From an uncultured Nioella sp. (GTDB lineage: Bacteria > Pseudomonadota > Alphaproteobacteria > Rhodobacterales > Rhodobacteraceae): a stretch of DNA of 62,885 bases. The stretch is from assembly GCA_947495575.1 (NCBI GenBank), contig CANLZL010000009.1, positions 1-62,885 of the forward strand, in the 5' to 3' direction. Every line of letters begins with the position of its first letter. The first letter of the stretch is position 1. The position numbers and the translations under genes were made by a program. The notes below the pieces were generated by a model that had not been told where the DNA came from, did no database searches, and saw nothing but the letters and a program-made list of their open reading frames with translations. Positions 45,065 through 53,814 of this stretch are shown piece by piece.

Positions 45065-45712
45065 ATGGCCAAATCCCGCAGCTATTTCGGCAAGGATATC
45101 GAGATAAGTTTTGATATGTCGCGCTGTATTCACGCCCGAAATTGCTTTTTGACCTTGCCCAAGGTTTTTGACCCGGCGCAGCGCCCTTGGGTGCAGCCAG
45201 ACAATGCCCACGCAGAGGAGATTGCAGCGATGGTGCGCACATGCCCCTCCGGTGCGCTTCAGTTTAAAAGACTTGATGGTGGTCTTGAGGAAGCACCAAG
45301 GCCGATCAACCGTGTCACCATTCGCGAAAACGGCCCGGTGGAACTGTCTGGCGATCTGGAGATGGGTGGTGAAAAATTCACGCGCATGACCCTCTGCCGG
45401 TGCGGCGCTTCTGCCAATAAGCCCTTCTGTGATTATGCCCATGTCGAAGACGGGTTCGAGGCCACGGGTGAGCCTGCGGCCACCGACAAAGACATGGATA
45501 CCAAAATCGGTGAAACTTTGCTGGTGAAACCGGTGCCCAATGGCCCGCTTGGATTGGTCGGTCCGGTGGAGGTCACGTCTGGAACGGGCACTCGGATCGC
45601 ACGATCTGAGAAGGTGTTTCTGTGCCGCTGCGGACAATCAAAGACCAAACCCTTTTGCGATGGGTCGCACAAAGCAGCAGGTTTTTCGGCCCCGGCAGCT
45701 GACACTGCCTAA
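45065..45712 (+). CDS. triple iron-sulfur protein: YjdI-type ferredoxin domain plus two CDGSH domains
   Basis: The 215-residue soluble protein has a divergent ferredoxin-like domain (about 10-68) with Cys 21, 27 and 60 (CIHARNC, TCPSGAL). A first CDGSH-type site follows: C111, C113, C122, H126 in CRCGASANKPFCDYAH. The second site is canonical: C187, C189, C198, H202 in CRCGQSKTKPFCDGSH. In the first the DGSH core is changed to DYAH but the Cys3His ligand set is intact. ATG 45065 follows GGAGGAA. Electron transfer or Fe-S/redox sensing is likely; partners are unknown. Confidence 0.9.
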   Translation: MAKSRSYFGKDIEISFDMSRCIHARNCFLTLPKVFDPAQRPWVQPDNAHAEEIAAMVRTCPSGALQFKRLDGGLEEAPRPINRVTIRENGPVELSGDLEMGGEKFTRMTLCRCGASANKPFCDYAHVEDGFEATGEPAATDKDMDTKIGETLLVKPVPNGPLGLVGPVEVTSGTGTRIARSEKVFLCRCGQSKTKPFCDGSHKAAGFSAPAADTA

Positions 45713-45796
45713 CCTTCTTATTTGTGCAAGTACCCCAAGGGGGTTCGTGGGGAGGATCCCCCCGCAGGCCGCCGTCTGACAAGGCGGCGGAACCCG

Positions 45797-46198
45797 TCAC
45801 ACAGGGATCATCGTGCCTTGCAGGATCGCCACTTCCTTGCGCGCGCCATCGGCGTATTCCGTTTCAACGACGCCGCGGGTTACGACCAGCCTGCGCCCGG
45901 CTTTCACAACGGATCCTGTTGCGATTAGGCGGATCCCGTCACCCGGGGCGATCAGGTTGATCTTCATTTCCACCGTCATCACTTCTTTTCCGGGGTCCAT
46001 CATCGTCAGGGCGGCATAGCCTGCAGCGGTATCGCCGAGGGCGAAACTCAAGCCAGCATGCGCAAACCCGTATTGCTGTGTCACCGCTGACGTGATCGGA
46101 GCAGAAATTGAAACCGATCCCGCTGCAACATTCGTCAGTTCAGCTTGTAGATGTTGCATCATGCCCATTTTGGCAAAGCTTGCGGCGACTCTGTCCAT
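45797..46198 (-). CDS. PaaI-family hotdog thioesterase
   Basis: The 133-residue protein has the hotdog-fold pattern QQYGFAHAGLSFALGDTAAGYAAL (about 52-75), in which the HAG(L) and downstream Asp correspond to the PaaI active site, and VEMKINLIAPG. It probably hydrolyses aryl- or acyl-CoA thioesters. ATG 46198 lies behind GGGGGA; an upstream TTG frame is less likely. It is convergent with the CDGSH gene. The substrate cannot be told. Confidence 0.87.
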   Translation of the reverse strand: MDRVAASFAKMGMMQHLQAELTNVAAGSVSISAPITSAVTQQYGFAHAGLSFALGDTAAGYAALTMMDPGKEVMTVEMKINLIAPGDGIRLIATGSVVKAGRRLVVTRGVVETEYADGARKEVAILQGTMIPV

Positions 46199-46272
46199 AT
46201 TTCCCCCGTTTTGACCAGTTTGGAGGAGAGTAGTGGCATCGGGCAAGATCGATGGCGGATGACGTTACGGCC

Positions 46273-46935
46273 TCATCTTGGCATCGGGATGGAAAGCGGC
46301 GGGGTCGTCAGCAGGATCGCTTTTGCGTCGCCGCCCATAAGATCGCAAAGAACATCAGTATGACTGTGCAGGCCGCCCGTATAGGTGCCATAGGCGGGCA
46401 GGATCAGGCGGGCCTGATCGACAAGGAAACAAGGGCGAGATAGCGATCGACCGCGAAGGGCGACACGTGCTTTGGGATGATAGTGCCCCGATATCTCGGC
46501 AACGCCTGCCTTGGTTGCAATGTGGCGGAACGTCAGCGGGCCAATCGTCACGGCATCAAGATGTGTGCCGCCCAAATCCACAGGCCCCGCGTCATGGTTG
46601 CCCTCGATCCAGATCCAGCGCCGCCCGGCCATAAGCGCCAGGATTTGAGTGCGGGCCTCGTCCTCCAAAGCGCGCATCGCGGCAAGATCGTCAAAACTGT
46701 CTCCCAGACAGATCACCGTTTTGGGCGCTGTCGTCTGGATGTCGTCAGCCAGTTTTGCCAACGTCTCGCGAGCCTCATATGGCGGCAGGATCGGACCCCC
46801 GCGCCGTGCCATACGTTCTGATTTGCCTAGATGCAGGTCAGACACACAGAGCAATTTTTCCTCCGGCCAGTAAAGCGCGCCCGAGGGCAGGGCGGCCAGA
46901 TGAGAGCCAGCAAAGGAAAAGCCATATTCGTTCAT
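46273..46935 (-). CDS. pdeM: ligase-associated DNA-repair phosphoesterase PdeM
   Basis: The 220-residue calcineurin-like metallophosphoesterase has SDLHLGK (D33, H35), GDSFDD (78-83), GNHD (112-115) and GHYHP, the full metal-ligand set. Such genes are usually found with an Lhr-type helicase, a beta-CASP exonuclease and an ATP-dependent DNA ligase. Here only the helicase lies next to it, 28 bp upstream. The role in DNA damage response is inferred from that cluster. Confidence 0.88.
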   Translation of the reverse strand: MNEYGFSFAGSHLAALPSGALYWPEEKLLCVSDLHLGKSERMARRGGPILPPYEARETLAKLADDIQTTAPKTVICLGDSFDDLAAMRALEDEARTQILALMAGRRWIWIEGNHDAGPVDLGGTHLDAVTIGPLTFRHIATKAGVAEISGHYHPKARVALRGRSLSRPCFLVDQARLILPAYGTYTGGLHSHTDVLCDLMGGDAKAILLTTPPLSIPMPR

Positions 46936-46963
46936 GCTTCGTTCCATGACATGCGGGCGGTGA

Positions 46964-49372
46964 TCATTCAAGGCCCGCTGCACTCATCAGAGCGTCTCGT
47001 TCCTGCTCGATCAGTTTTTCCTCAGCACTGCCAAAGACAGGAACTTTGCCAACTTCCAAAAATAGAGGCGCGGCCAATGGCGTGACCCGGTCCAGCGCAA
47101 CATGGTCTATGCGCCCGTCAATTCTATCCAGCAGCGCTTCGATGCGGCCAAAATCAACAAGGCCGCGCATCGCCTCTTGCCGCGTGATCTTCAGCATCAG
47201 GTGATCGGGATCATACTTTCTGAGCGTGTCATAAAGAATATCGGTCGAAAACGTTGCCTGTCGCCCGGACCTTCGTTTGCCGCCGGGCATGTTTCGATCA
47301 ATCAGGCCGGCCACGACGGCCGCATTTTTGAACGTACGTTTCATGACTGCATTGCCAGCCAACCACCCTTCCAATGTCTCGGTCAGGTTTTCCCGCACAA
47401 AAAGGGGGGCAGGATCATCGACCTGGTCCAGCCCCCAAATTAGAGTTGCGTAATCGGTCGAAACAAATCCAAGCGGGTGATAGCCAAGGGTCTCCATCCG
47501 TTGCGTCAGCAGCAAACCAAGCGTTTGCTGGGCGTTTTTGCCGGCGAACCCGTAAGCGCAACAATGCTGGAGCCCGTCATGTGGAAAGGTTTCGACAAGA
47601 AGCCTGTCCCGCTCAGGCAATTTGGAAACATGCCGATGCAGGGCCAGCCAGTCACTCGTGTGCTGCGGCAGGTTGGGCCAACTATCTTGTCTGAACATCC
47701 TGAGAATTCGGTCACTCAGCTGCGTCGAGGTTGAAAACTTGGTTCCCGAGAACACGGCAACGCGCGGTTTGCGCCCCTGTTCGCGCGTCACTTCGACAAC
47801 CATTTCCCGAAGGCCTTGGTATTTGACGATCCGTCCGCCTATCAGGAATGTGTCGCCTTGGGTCAACGTTGCGGCAAAGCCTTCCTCGACCTCCCCGAGA
47901 GGACGCCCTCCACGACTGTGTTTCAACTGCACCTTCAGCTTATCACTGTCTATAATCGTGCCTATATTCATGCGCACTCGTTGGGCGCCTCGCGGGTCGC
48001 GCAATTGCCATTGGCCATCGGGCCGCTGGACCAATCGCTGCCACTGGTCATAGGCCTTTAGTGCGTAACCGCCCGTTGCGACGAAATCGAGACAGGCCTC
48101 AAAAGTATCGCGAGAGAGCCCCGCATAAGCTCCGACACTGCGGATCTCTTCAAAGAGTATCTCCGCCTGAAATGGCCCGGCCGCAGCTCGAATGAGGATG
48201 TGCTGGCATAACACGTCCAAGGGGCCATCCCCGCGAGGTTCGCCATCAAGATCGCGTGCCTTGACCGCATCCAACGCTGCTACGCATTCGACCACTTCGA
48301 ACCGGTTGGCGGGCACCAGAAGCGCCTTGGACGGTGCGTTATAGCGGTGGTTGGCGCGGCCAATGCGCTGCACCAATCGTTTGACGTTTTTGGGTGCGCC
48401 CACCTGAATGACCAGATCCACATCACCCCAGTCGATGCCCAGATCGAGGCTGCCCGTGCAGACGATCGCGCGTAGTTTCCCGGCCACCATCGCGGCCTCA
48501 ACACGCTCGCGTTGCTCCCGGGCCAAGGCGCCGTGGTGAATGCCGATCGGCAGGCTGTCTTCATTGGCAAGCCACAGATTATGAAAGAAAATCTCGGCCT
48601 GTGCGCGGGTGTTGTGAAAAATTAGCGTGGTCTTGTGCTTTTGAACTTCGTTCAGGATGGCCGGGATCGCATATTTGCCCCCGCCGCCAGACCAAGGCGG
48701 TTGTTCAGAAGTTTCAAGCATGGCGATATCCGGGTCCGGGCCAGGATCCGCCAGCAGGATTTTGCATGGCTCTGGCTGGCGTGCCAAGAGGTTGGCTAGG
48801 GCAGGTGGGTCTTCGACAGTCGCTGACAATCCGATGCGTTTTAATCCCGGAGCCAACGCATCAAGCCGCGACAAAGCAAGCAATAACTGATCGCCCCGTT
48901 TGCTTTCTGCGAGGGCGTGGATTTCGTCGACGATAACGCGCTTCAACCCCTTAAAGGTTCGTGCCGCATCCTCATAGGATGTCAGCAACGCCAGGCTTTC
49001 AGGTGTTGTTAGTAAGATATGCGGCGGGTCGGCGCGTTGTCGTTTTCGCCGGCTTTGTGGCGTGTCGCCCGTGCGGTCTTCAATTCGGATGGGCAGGCCC
49101 ATCTCATCCACTGGACGGCGCAGGTTGCGCTTGATATCGGCAGCCAGCGCCTTGAGTGGAGAGATATAGAGCGTGTGCAATCCGGTGTGCTCGCCGTTCG
49201 CCAACTCGGCCAAAGTCGGTAAAAATCCCGCCATTGTTTTGCCGCCGCCAGTGGGCGCAATCAGCATCACTGCGGGCAATTCTGCCGCTTCGAACATGGC
49301 ACTCTGGTGAGGATGAATGGACCATCCCTGACTGGAAAACCAAGCGTCTATTTGTGGTGGAAACGCGATCAT
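46964..49372 (-). CDS. ligase-associated DEXH-box DNA helicase (Lhr-like)
   Basis: The 802-residue superfamily 2 helicase has Walker A APTGGGKT (39-46), DEIH (149-152), SAT (183-185), CTGSLDLGIDWGDVDLVIQVGAPK and the arginine-finger motif QRIGRANHR. A long C-terminal region (about 480-802) follows as in Lhr-Core proteins. It is upstream of pdeM, the reduced form of the four-gene ligase-associated cluster. Translation starts at ATG 49372 with AAAGGG upstream. Confidence 0.93.
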   Translation of the reverse strand: MIAFPPQIDAWFSSQGWSIHPHQSAMFEAAELPAVMLIAPTGGGKTMAGFLPTLAELANGEHTGLHTLYISPLKALAADIKRNLRRPVDEMGLPIRIEDRTGDTPQSRRKRQRADPPHILLTTPESLALLTSYEDAARTFKGLKRVIVDEIHALAESKRGDQLLLALSRLDALAPGLKRIGLSATVEDPPALANLLARQPEPCKILLADPGPDPDIAMLETSEQPPWSGGGGKYAIPAILNEVQKHKTTLIFHNTRAQAEIFFHNLWLANEDSLPIGIHHGALAREQRERVEAAMVAGKLRAIVCTGSLDLGIDWGDVDLVIQVGAPKNVKRLVQRIGRANHRYNAPSKALLVPANRFEVVECVAALDAVKARDLDGEPRGDGPLDVLCQHILIRAAAGPFQAEILFEEIRSVGAYAGLSRDTFEACLDFVATGGYALKAYDQWQRLVQRPDGQWQLRDPRGAQRVRMNIGTIIDSDKLKVQLKHSRGGRPLGEVEEGFAATLTQGDTFLIGGRIVKYQGLREMVVEVTREQGRKPRVAVFSGTKFSTSTQLSDRILRMFRQDSWPNLPQHTSDWLALHRHVSKLPERDRLLVETFPHDGLQHCCAYGFAGKNAQQTLGLLLTQRMETLGYHPLGFVSTDYATLIWGLDQVDDPAPLFVRENLTETLEGWLAGNAVMKRTFKNAAVVAGLIDRNMPGGKRRSGRQATFSTDILYDTLRKYDPDHLMLKITRQEAMRGLVDFGRIEALLDRIDGRIDHVALDRVTPLAAPLFLEVGKVPVFGSAEEKLIEQERDALMSAAGLE

Positions 49373-49496
49373 AGGGCCCTTTCTACGCGATTCCCTGCAG
49401 GTTAGTCACAGTCTGAGGAATAATTTCTAAGACGGTTAAAATTTTGCCCAAATTATATGAAAATAAACAAAAAAAATTAACGGGCAGGCAGCAATC

Positions 49497-50453
49497 ATGA
49501 CAACAAATGTCACGATCCTCTATATGAAATCCGTCTCCGGTTTGGGGTCGGCAATCATGCGTTCCATGCAACTTGCCAAAATCGCGACCGGATATGTTTC
49601 GGATCGCTACCATGTGACTGCCCGCCCAATGCCCAAAGCGCGGCATAAGCGACAGTTAAACAAGGTTCGGGATTTGCAGGACGGGGTGGTCATCCTTACC
49701 AAACACGCGATTTCTGACCTTGATGAACAAACACTGGATCATCTTTGGCGTCACAATATTGTGCTTGCTGACTGGATTGATATGGCACCGTCATTTGAGC
49801 TGTCTGAACGGATTGACGTGCATATAGCTGCCTCGATGGCACAATTTCGCAGATTGATGAAAGCATGGCCGGACAAACAGGTTGAGTTTCTGCCGCATCA
49901 CGCGGACTTGCGGTTATCCGAAATCGCATTCGCCCCTTTGAAGCAGATGCAGCCGCTATATTTGGGACATCCGAATAACCTAAAGGATCGCACAGATCTG
50001 GAGGATGATCTGACAGTTGTGCCGGTGCAGGCGCAGCAGGAATTCATTGATTTTCTGCCTCAAATCAACCGCTTCAACATGCATTTCAATTTGCGATCCG
50101 GTGGCCGGCCGATCGCAAAAAGGCATGATGTTCCGATTTCCAAACCGCTGACCAAGGCCTTCAACGCGGCGACTTGCCGGTCAAATATCATTATGCAGCG
50201 CGATGTCGAGGATGCTGAAGAGTACCTTGGCGCAGACTATCCCTACCTGTTGAACGATGACAGTCCCGAAACAGCGCGCGATACTCTTTGCCGCGCCCGC
50301 GATGATTTTGGCGGGGCGGAATGGAAATATGGCTTAGAAGTAATGCGTTCAGTAGCGGATCGCGTTTCGCCATCCCGCGTTGGAACACATCTTGAAACCC
50401 TTCTGGATCGGGCCCGATATGTCCCGCGCGGCACGGACCGGGTCGCAATCTGA
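49497..50453 (+). CDS. GT-B-like protein of unknown function
   Basis: The 318-residue soluble protein has no signal peptide. The pattern VEFLPHHADLRL, then NMHFNLRSGGR, KPLTKAFNAATCRSNIIMQRD and LGADYPYLLNDDSPE resembles the C-terminal half of GT-B glycosyltransferases that Rhodobacterales carry. The nucleotide-sugar site is not obvious, so the assignment is tentative. It is alone on the plus strand between two minus-strand operons, preceded by an AT-rich 120-bp gap that may be its promoter. Activity on a cell-surface glycan is only a guess. Confidence 0.72.
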   Translation: MTTNVTILYMKSVSGLGSAIMRSMQLAKIATGYVSDRYHVTARPMPKARHKRQLNKVRDLQDGVVILTKHAISDLDEQTLDHLWRHNIVLADWIDMAPSFELSERIDVHIAASMAQFRRLMKAWPDKQVEFLPHHADLRLSEIAFAPLKQMQPLYLGHPNNLKDRTDLEDDLTVVPVQAQQEFIDFLPQINRFNMHFNLRSGGRPIAKRHDVPISKPLTKAFNAATCRSNIIMQRDVEDAEEYLGADYPYLLNDDSPETARDTLCRARDDFGGAEWKYGLEVMRSVADRVSPSRVGTHLETLLDRARYVPRGTDRVAI

Positions 50454-50471
50454 CGGCGAGTTGGTCGTCCT

Positions 50472-51788
50472 TTAGTGGGCGATTGCTTCCTGTTTTACGA
50501 ACAAGTTCTCCCACGCCCGATCAATCAGGTCGGGACGCATTTGATAGGGAATGCCCTCAAATTCGCAAATCGCCTTGATCTGGTCCAAAAGGAACGGCGC
50601 GTGGTAATTTGCGTAAAGGTAGTCCACTTCGGGGTATTTTTTCTTCAGGAGGTGCAGCAGCGCCGTTTCATCCAGCGGCACTTTCTTCTTCCGTGCAACC
50701 ATGGCGAAGATTTTCAGGAACTCTTCCTGCGTGGGCCCGTCGATTTTTACTTTAAAGAAAATCCGACGCAACGCTGCACCGTCGAACAGGTCGTTGGGAT
50801 GAAAGTTAGTTGAGAACACCACAAGCGTGTCGAACGGCACCTCGAACTTTTCACCCGATTGCAGGGTCAGAATATCATAGCCAACCTCCATCGGAACAAT
50901 CCAGCGGTTGATCAGCGCCTGTGGCGGTTCCTCCTGTCGGCCAAGGTCATCTACAATGAAAACCCCACCAGAGGATTTGAGTTGCAGGCTGGCCTGATAC
51001 GTCCGCGAGGTTTTGTTGTAGTTGAGATCAAGCATCGACAGTGTCAGTTCACCACCGGTCATCACCGTCGGGCGCTGACACATGATGTAACGGCTATCGT
51101 AGCGTTTGGCTTGGCGGCGCAAATTGCTGCCACCTTCTTCGGCTTGGGCAACAGGGGTGTGAACGATTGGATCGAACAGCGTGATCACCTGACCCGCATA
51201 AGCAATCGCATGTGGCACGTAAATTGTGTCGCCAAGCGCGGCGCGGATCCCTTCTGCGATGGATGATTTGCCGTTTCCCGGTGGGCCGTAGAGCAGGACT
51301 GACCGGCCAGATGACACTGCTGGCCCAAGCTGATCAATCATGCCTTCGGGCAGGATCAAATGCCCCATGCTTCCCATCAACGCCTCTCGGTTGATCAGGA
51401 CGTTCTTGACCGATTGGCGGCCGGTTTGAATTTTATAATCTTCCAGCGGCACTGGCATCTTGCCGTAATATTCCGATTGCGCCAGTGCATCGAGCGCTCG
51501 CGCTTTGCCGGAGTCGGTCAGCTGATAGCCCATTTCCGACGACGATGTGGCGTGCAATGTGCCCATCGCCTGCATAAGGCCCATCTCGCGCAACATGTCG
51601 ATCAGAGCTTGTGCCAAGGGCATCGGTAGGCCAATCGCCTCTGCGATAGCACTTGTTTGCTCGACGTTTTTTCGGAACACGGTTTTCAGCAGGATATCCC
51701 GCATCATCACCATTTGCAGTCCGGTATCTTCCAGTTTGCGCAGCTGTGGTGGCGCAAAGGAGGTGACATCCGACGATTGCATATTCAT
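50472..51788 (-). CDS. AAA ATPase with N-terminal winged helix, at the tad locus
   Basis: The 438-residue protein has a predicted winged-helix region (about 30-100; DILLKTVFRKNVEQTSAIAEAIGL...) and an AAA module with Walker A GPPGNGKS (168-175), Walker B VFIVDDLGR (276-284), FSTNFHP as sensor and ALRRIFFKVKI as a finger region. It lacks membrane segments. It is 63 bp after tadV, the last gene of the tad locus in this window. A role as a chaperone or assembly ATPase for the pilus is possible but unproven. Two nearby ATGs (51788, 51782) are possible starts. Confidence 0.83.
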   Translation of the reverse strand: MNMQSSDVTSFAPPQLRKLEDTGLQMVMMRDILLKTVFRKNVEQTSAIAEAIGLPMPLAQALIDMLREMGLMQAMGTLHATSSSEMGYQLTDSGKARALDALAQSEYYGKMPVPLEDYKIQTGRQSVKNVLINREALMGSMGHLILPEGMIDQLGPAVSSGRSVLLYGPPGNGKSSIAEGIRAALGDTIYVPHAIAYAGQVITLFDPIVHTPVAQAEEGGSNLRRQAKRYDSRYIMCQRPTVMTGGELTLSMLDLNYNKTSRTYQASLQLKSSGGVFIVDDLGRQEEPPQALINRWIVPMEVGYDILTLQSGEKFEVPFDTLVVFSTNFHPNDLFDGAALRRIFFKVKIDGPTQEEFLKIFAMVARKKKVPLDETALLHLLKKKYPEVDYLYANYHAPFLLDQIKAICEFEGIPYQMRPDLIDRAWENLFVKQEAIAH

Positions 51789-51850
51789 GGGCTCAGACCC
51801 TTTTTCGTTTCCGCCCCAACACACTTAGCCCGGCGGGGCTTGCCACCGGG

Positions 51851-52357
51851 TTAAGCGCCCGACGTGACACCGAGTGCCAGATAAACAACCAATGCGCCGG
51901 CCAAGGCGACCCCCATTGGGAACAGCTTGCCGCGATCCCAGCTGACCCAATCGGGTGTGGCCCGCCGCACAGCAGGAACCCGGCCCGCGCTGCGGTGGGT
52001 GATCCAGCTTCCGATCAGCACGGCTGCAAACAGCGTCATGAACAGCAGGTAATCCCCCGGAGCGATGAATGGCGCCATGACAGCCGCAAATTTTGCGTCG
52101 CCAGCTCCAACCAAACCAAGGGAAGAGACGATGAAGCCCGCCAGCAGGACCACGACCAATTGCAACAGGCGCATATAGTAAACTTCAAAGGGCAGGGCGA
52201 TGAGGCCCACAATCAGAAACACACCACCAAGGGCCAGAACGCTGATATTCGGGATCCGCATTTCACTTAAATCCGACCAGGCAACCCAAATGCAAATGGG
52301 CAGGACGAAAGGAAGGAACCAAAGGGCTTCAGCGAAAGTCAAAGAGGTCATCGGCAT
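51851..52357 (-). CDS. tadV: prepilin peptidase TadV/CpaA
   Basis: The 168-residue membrane aspartyl peptidase of family A24 has four to five helices. Its catalytic aspartates are in WSDLSEMRIPN (about D29) and in GAGDAKF (about D91). It lacks the N-methyltransferase domain, as TadV-type enzymes do. It processes the Flp prepilins encoded upstream in this locus. The start abuts the stop of the TPR gene. Confidence 0.92.
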   Translation of the reverse strand: MPMTSLTFAEALWFLPFVLPICIWVAWSDLSEMRIPNISVLALGGVFLIVGLIALPFEVYYMRLLQLVVVLLAGFIVSSLGLVGAGDAKFAAVMAPFIAPGDYLLFMTLFAAVLIGSWITHRSAGRVPAVRRATPDWVSWDRGKLFPMGVALAGALVVYLALGVTSGA

Positions 52358-53209
52358 TTACCCTCTGTTTTCCAGCGTACGCAGTGCGCGCACGGCGGCT
52401 TCGAAATGTTGTGGATGAGTGTCTATTGCGTCTTCCAGCAACCCGCGACCAATGTCGACATCGCCACGGCGTACCGCTGCCAATGCCATAGTGTGCAATA
52501 GTTGCGCGCGTTCGACCTGAGATAGCTGGACCAACGGCAATGTGTATTGACCACGCGCCGCGCGGGCGAGCACGAGGTTGTTTTTGGCGGTAAAGAGGCT
52601 GGGATCATATGTGATCGCCTCCATGAACAGGCGCTCTGCACCCTCATGATCGCCGCGGGTAAGCCGTGAGAAACCCCAGTTGTTCAGGACGCCAGCCGGC
52701 CTCGTCGTCAGGCCGACGGCGGTTTCATAGAAACTGTCGGCATTATCCCATTCTTCGTTGCTGTCGGCGACCATCGCCTCGAGGCGATAGCGCTCGTATG
52801 TCTCGAAGGTCGGCGGGACCAAATCCAATTGTTCTTCCGCGCCATCCCAATCGTTGATGCGTATGAGGGCGCTGGCGTAATCAATGCGATCCTGGGCGAC
52901 CACTTCGTCGCTTTCGACAATTTGGCGCCATTGTCCGGCAGCCTCAGTGTTCAGGCGCGCGCGGTTTAGGCTTGTCGCCAATCCCCGCCTCAGGTCCATG
53001 CGGTCAGGGTGTTCCTGCAACGCTGCGCGGAAATAGGTCACCGCCTCTTGCGGGTCCGCCACTGTCAGCATGATGTCGTTCAGGTTGGTTTCATCGATGA
53101 CATTGACACCGTCAATGGCACGTTCAACATCGGCAGAGCCTGTTTGGTCGCAAGCTGCTAAAGCAAGCCCAACAGACATCACTGCCGTGATCCGGATCAT
53201 TGGTCGCAT
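52358..53209 (-). CDS. tetratricopeptide lipoprotein of the tad locus
   Basis: The 283-residue protein has a lipobox LAAC with C20 and a chain of tetratricopeptide repeats (about 55-280; QEAVTYFRAALQEHPDRMDLRRGLA and AGVLNNWGFSRLTRGDHEGAERLFMEAI). It is the second of two adjacent TPR lipoproteins related to TadD, the pilotin-like factor for Tad secretin assembly. ATG 53209 follows AAGAGG; longer frames overlap the upstream gene. Confidence 0.87.
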   Translation of the reverse strand: MRPMIRITAVMSVGLALAACDQTGSADVERAIDGVNVIDETNLNDIMLTVADPQEAVTYFRAALQEHPDRMDLRRGLATSLNRARLNTEAAGQWRQIVESDEVVAQDRIDYASALIRINDWDGAEEQLDLVPPTFETYERYRLEAMVADSNEEWDNADSFYETAVGLTTRPAGVLNNWGFSRLTRGDHEGAERLFMEAITYDPSLFTAKNNLVLARAARGQYTLPLVQLSQVERAQLLHTMALAAVRRGDVDIGRGLLEDAIDTHPQHFEAAVRALRTLENRG

Positions 53210-53240
53210 AGGCGGCCTCTTACTGCTCGTTTCGCTCTGA

Positions 53241-53810
53241 TCATGGTGCGTATGACAGCAGGTAGTGCCCGCCACCGATGCGCTCCAAGTCGAAGCTGTT
53301 GTTTATATGCTCTTGACTATAGCCCGTATTTTCCATCCGCGCGATAGCTAAGCGTAGGTTTTCACGAATCGAGTCGCTTTGGCCACTGTCGAGCGCATAA
53401 GCGCGGCGGAAAATTTGTCGTGCTTCGCCATATTCGCCCTGTTCCATCAGGACGACGCCCAGATTGTTCCATGCGGGAACAAATTCCGGGTCTACCTCGA
53501 CCGCGCGCCTTAGCATCGCATCGGCCTGGCCCAATCGACCAAGCGCTAGACTGGCCGACCCCAAGGAACTGAGCGCTTCTGCCGTCATGCCCTGTTCGCC
53601 TGCCGCCCGAAGATAGGCGCGGTGTGCCAGCTCGAACTGGCCGGCGCCCATCAGCCGGTGCCCCACGATCATCTGGTCAACCCCGTCACGCAGGACAACG
53701 GTATCCGCGTCCAGGGTCGGGCCTTCCTGCAACGGATCAAGCCGCGCCGATTGCTCGCACGCGGCCAGGCCGATTAGGCTGACAAGTCCAATAATTTTGC
53801 CCCACGTCAT
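53241..53810 (-). CDS. tadD: TadD-like tetratricopeptide lipoprotein
   Basis: The 189-residue lipoprotein has a lipobox LAAC with C18 and three to four TPR units (about 45-165; VPAWNNLGVVLMEQGEYGEARQIFRRAY). Size and place after tadC match TadD, which supports secretin localisation. The next gene also encodes TPRs; which of the two is the functional TadD cannot be settled from sequence alone. Confidence 0.83.
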   Translation of the reverse strand: MTWGKIIGLVSLIGLAACEQSARLDPLQEGPTLDADTVVLRDGVDQMIVGHRLMGAGQFELAHRAYLRAAGEQGMTAEALSSLGSASLALGRLGQADAMLRRAVEVDPEFVPAWNNLGVVLMEQGEYGEARQIFRRAYALDSGQSDSIRENLRLAIARMENTGYSQEHINNSFDLERIGGGHYLLSYAP

Positions 53811-53814
53811 CTGA

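Noticed and set aside
45716-45796. GC-rich inverted segments between the CDGSH and PaaI genes as a terminator
   Set aside because: Several short imperfect stems are possible but none is followed by a T-run, so I did not call one.
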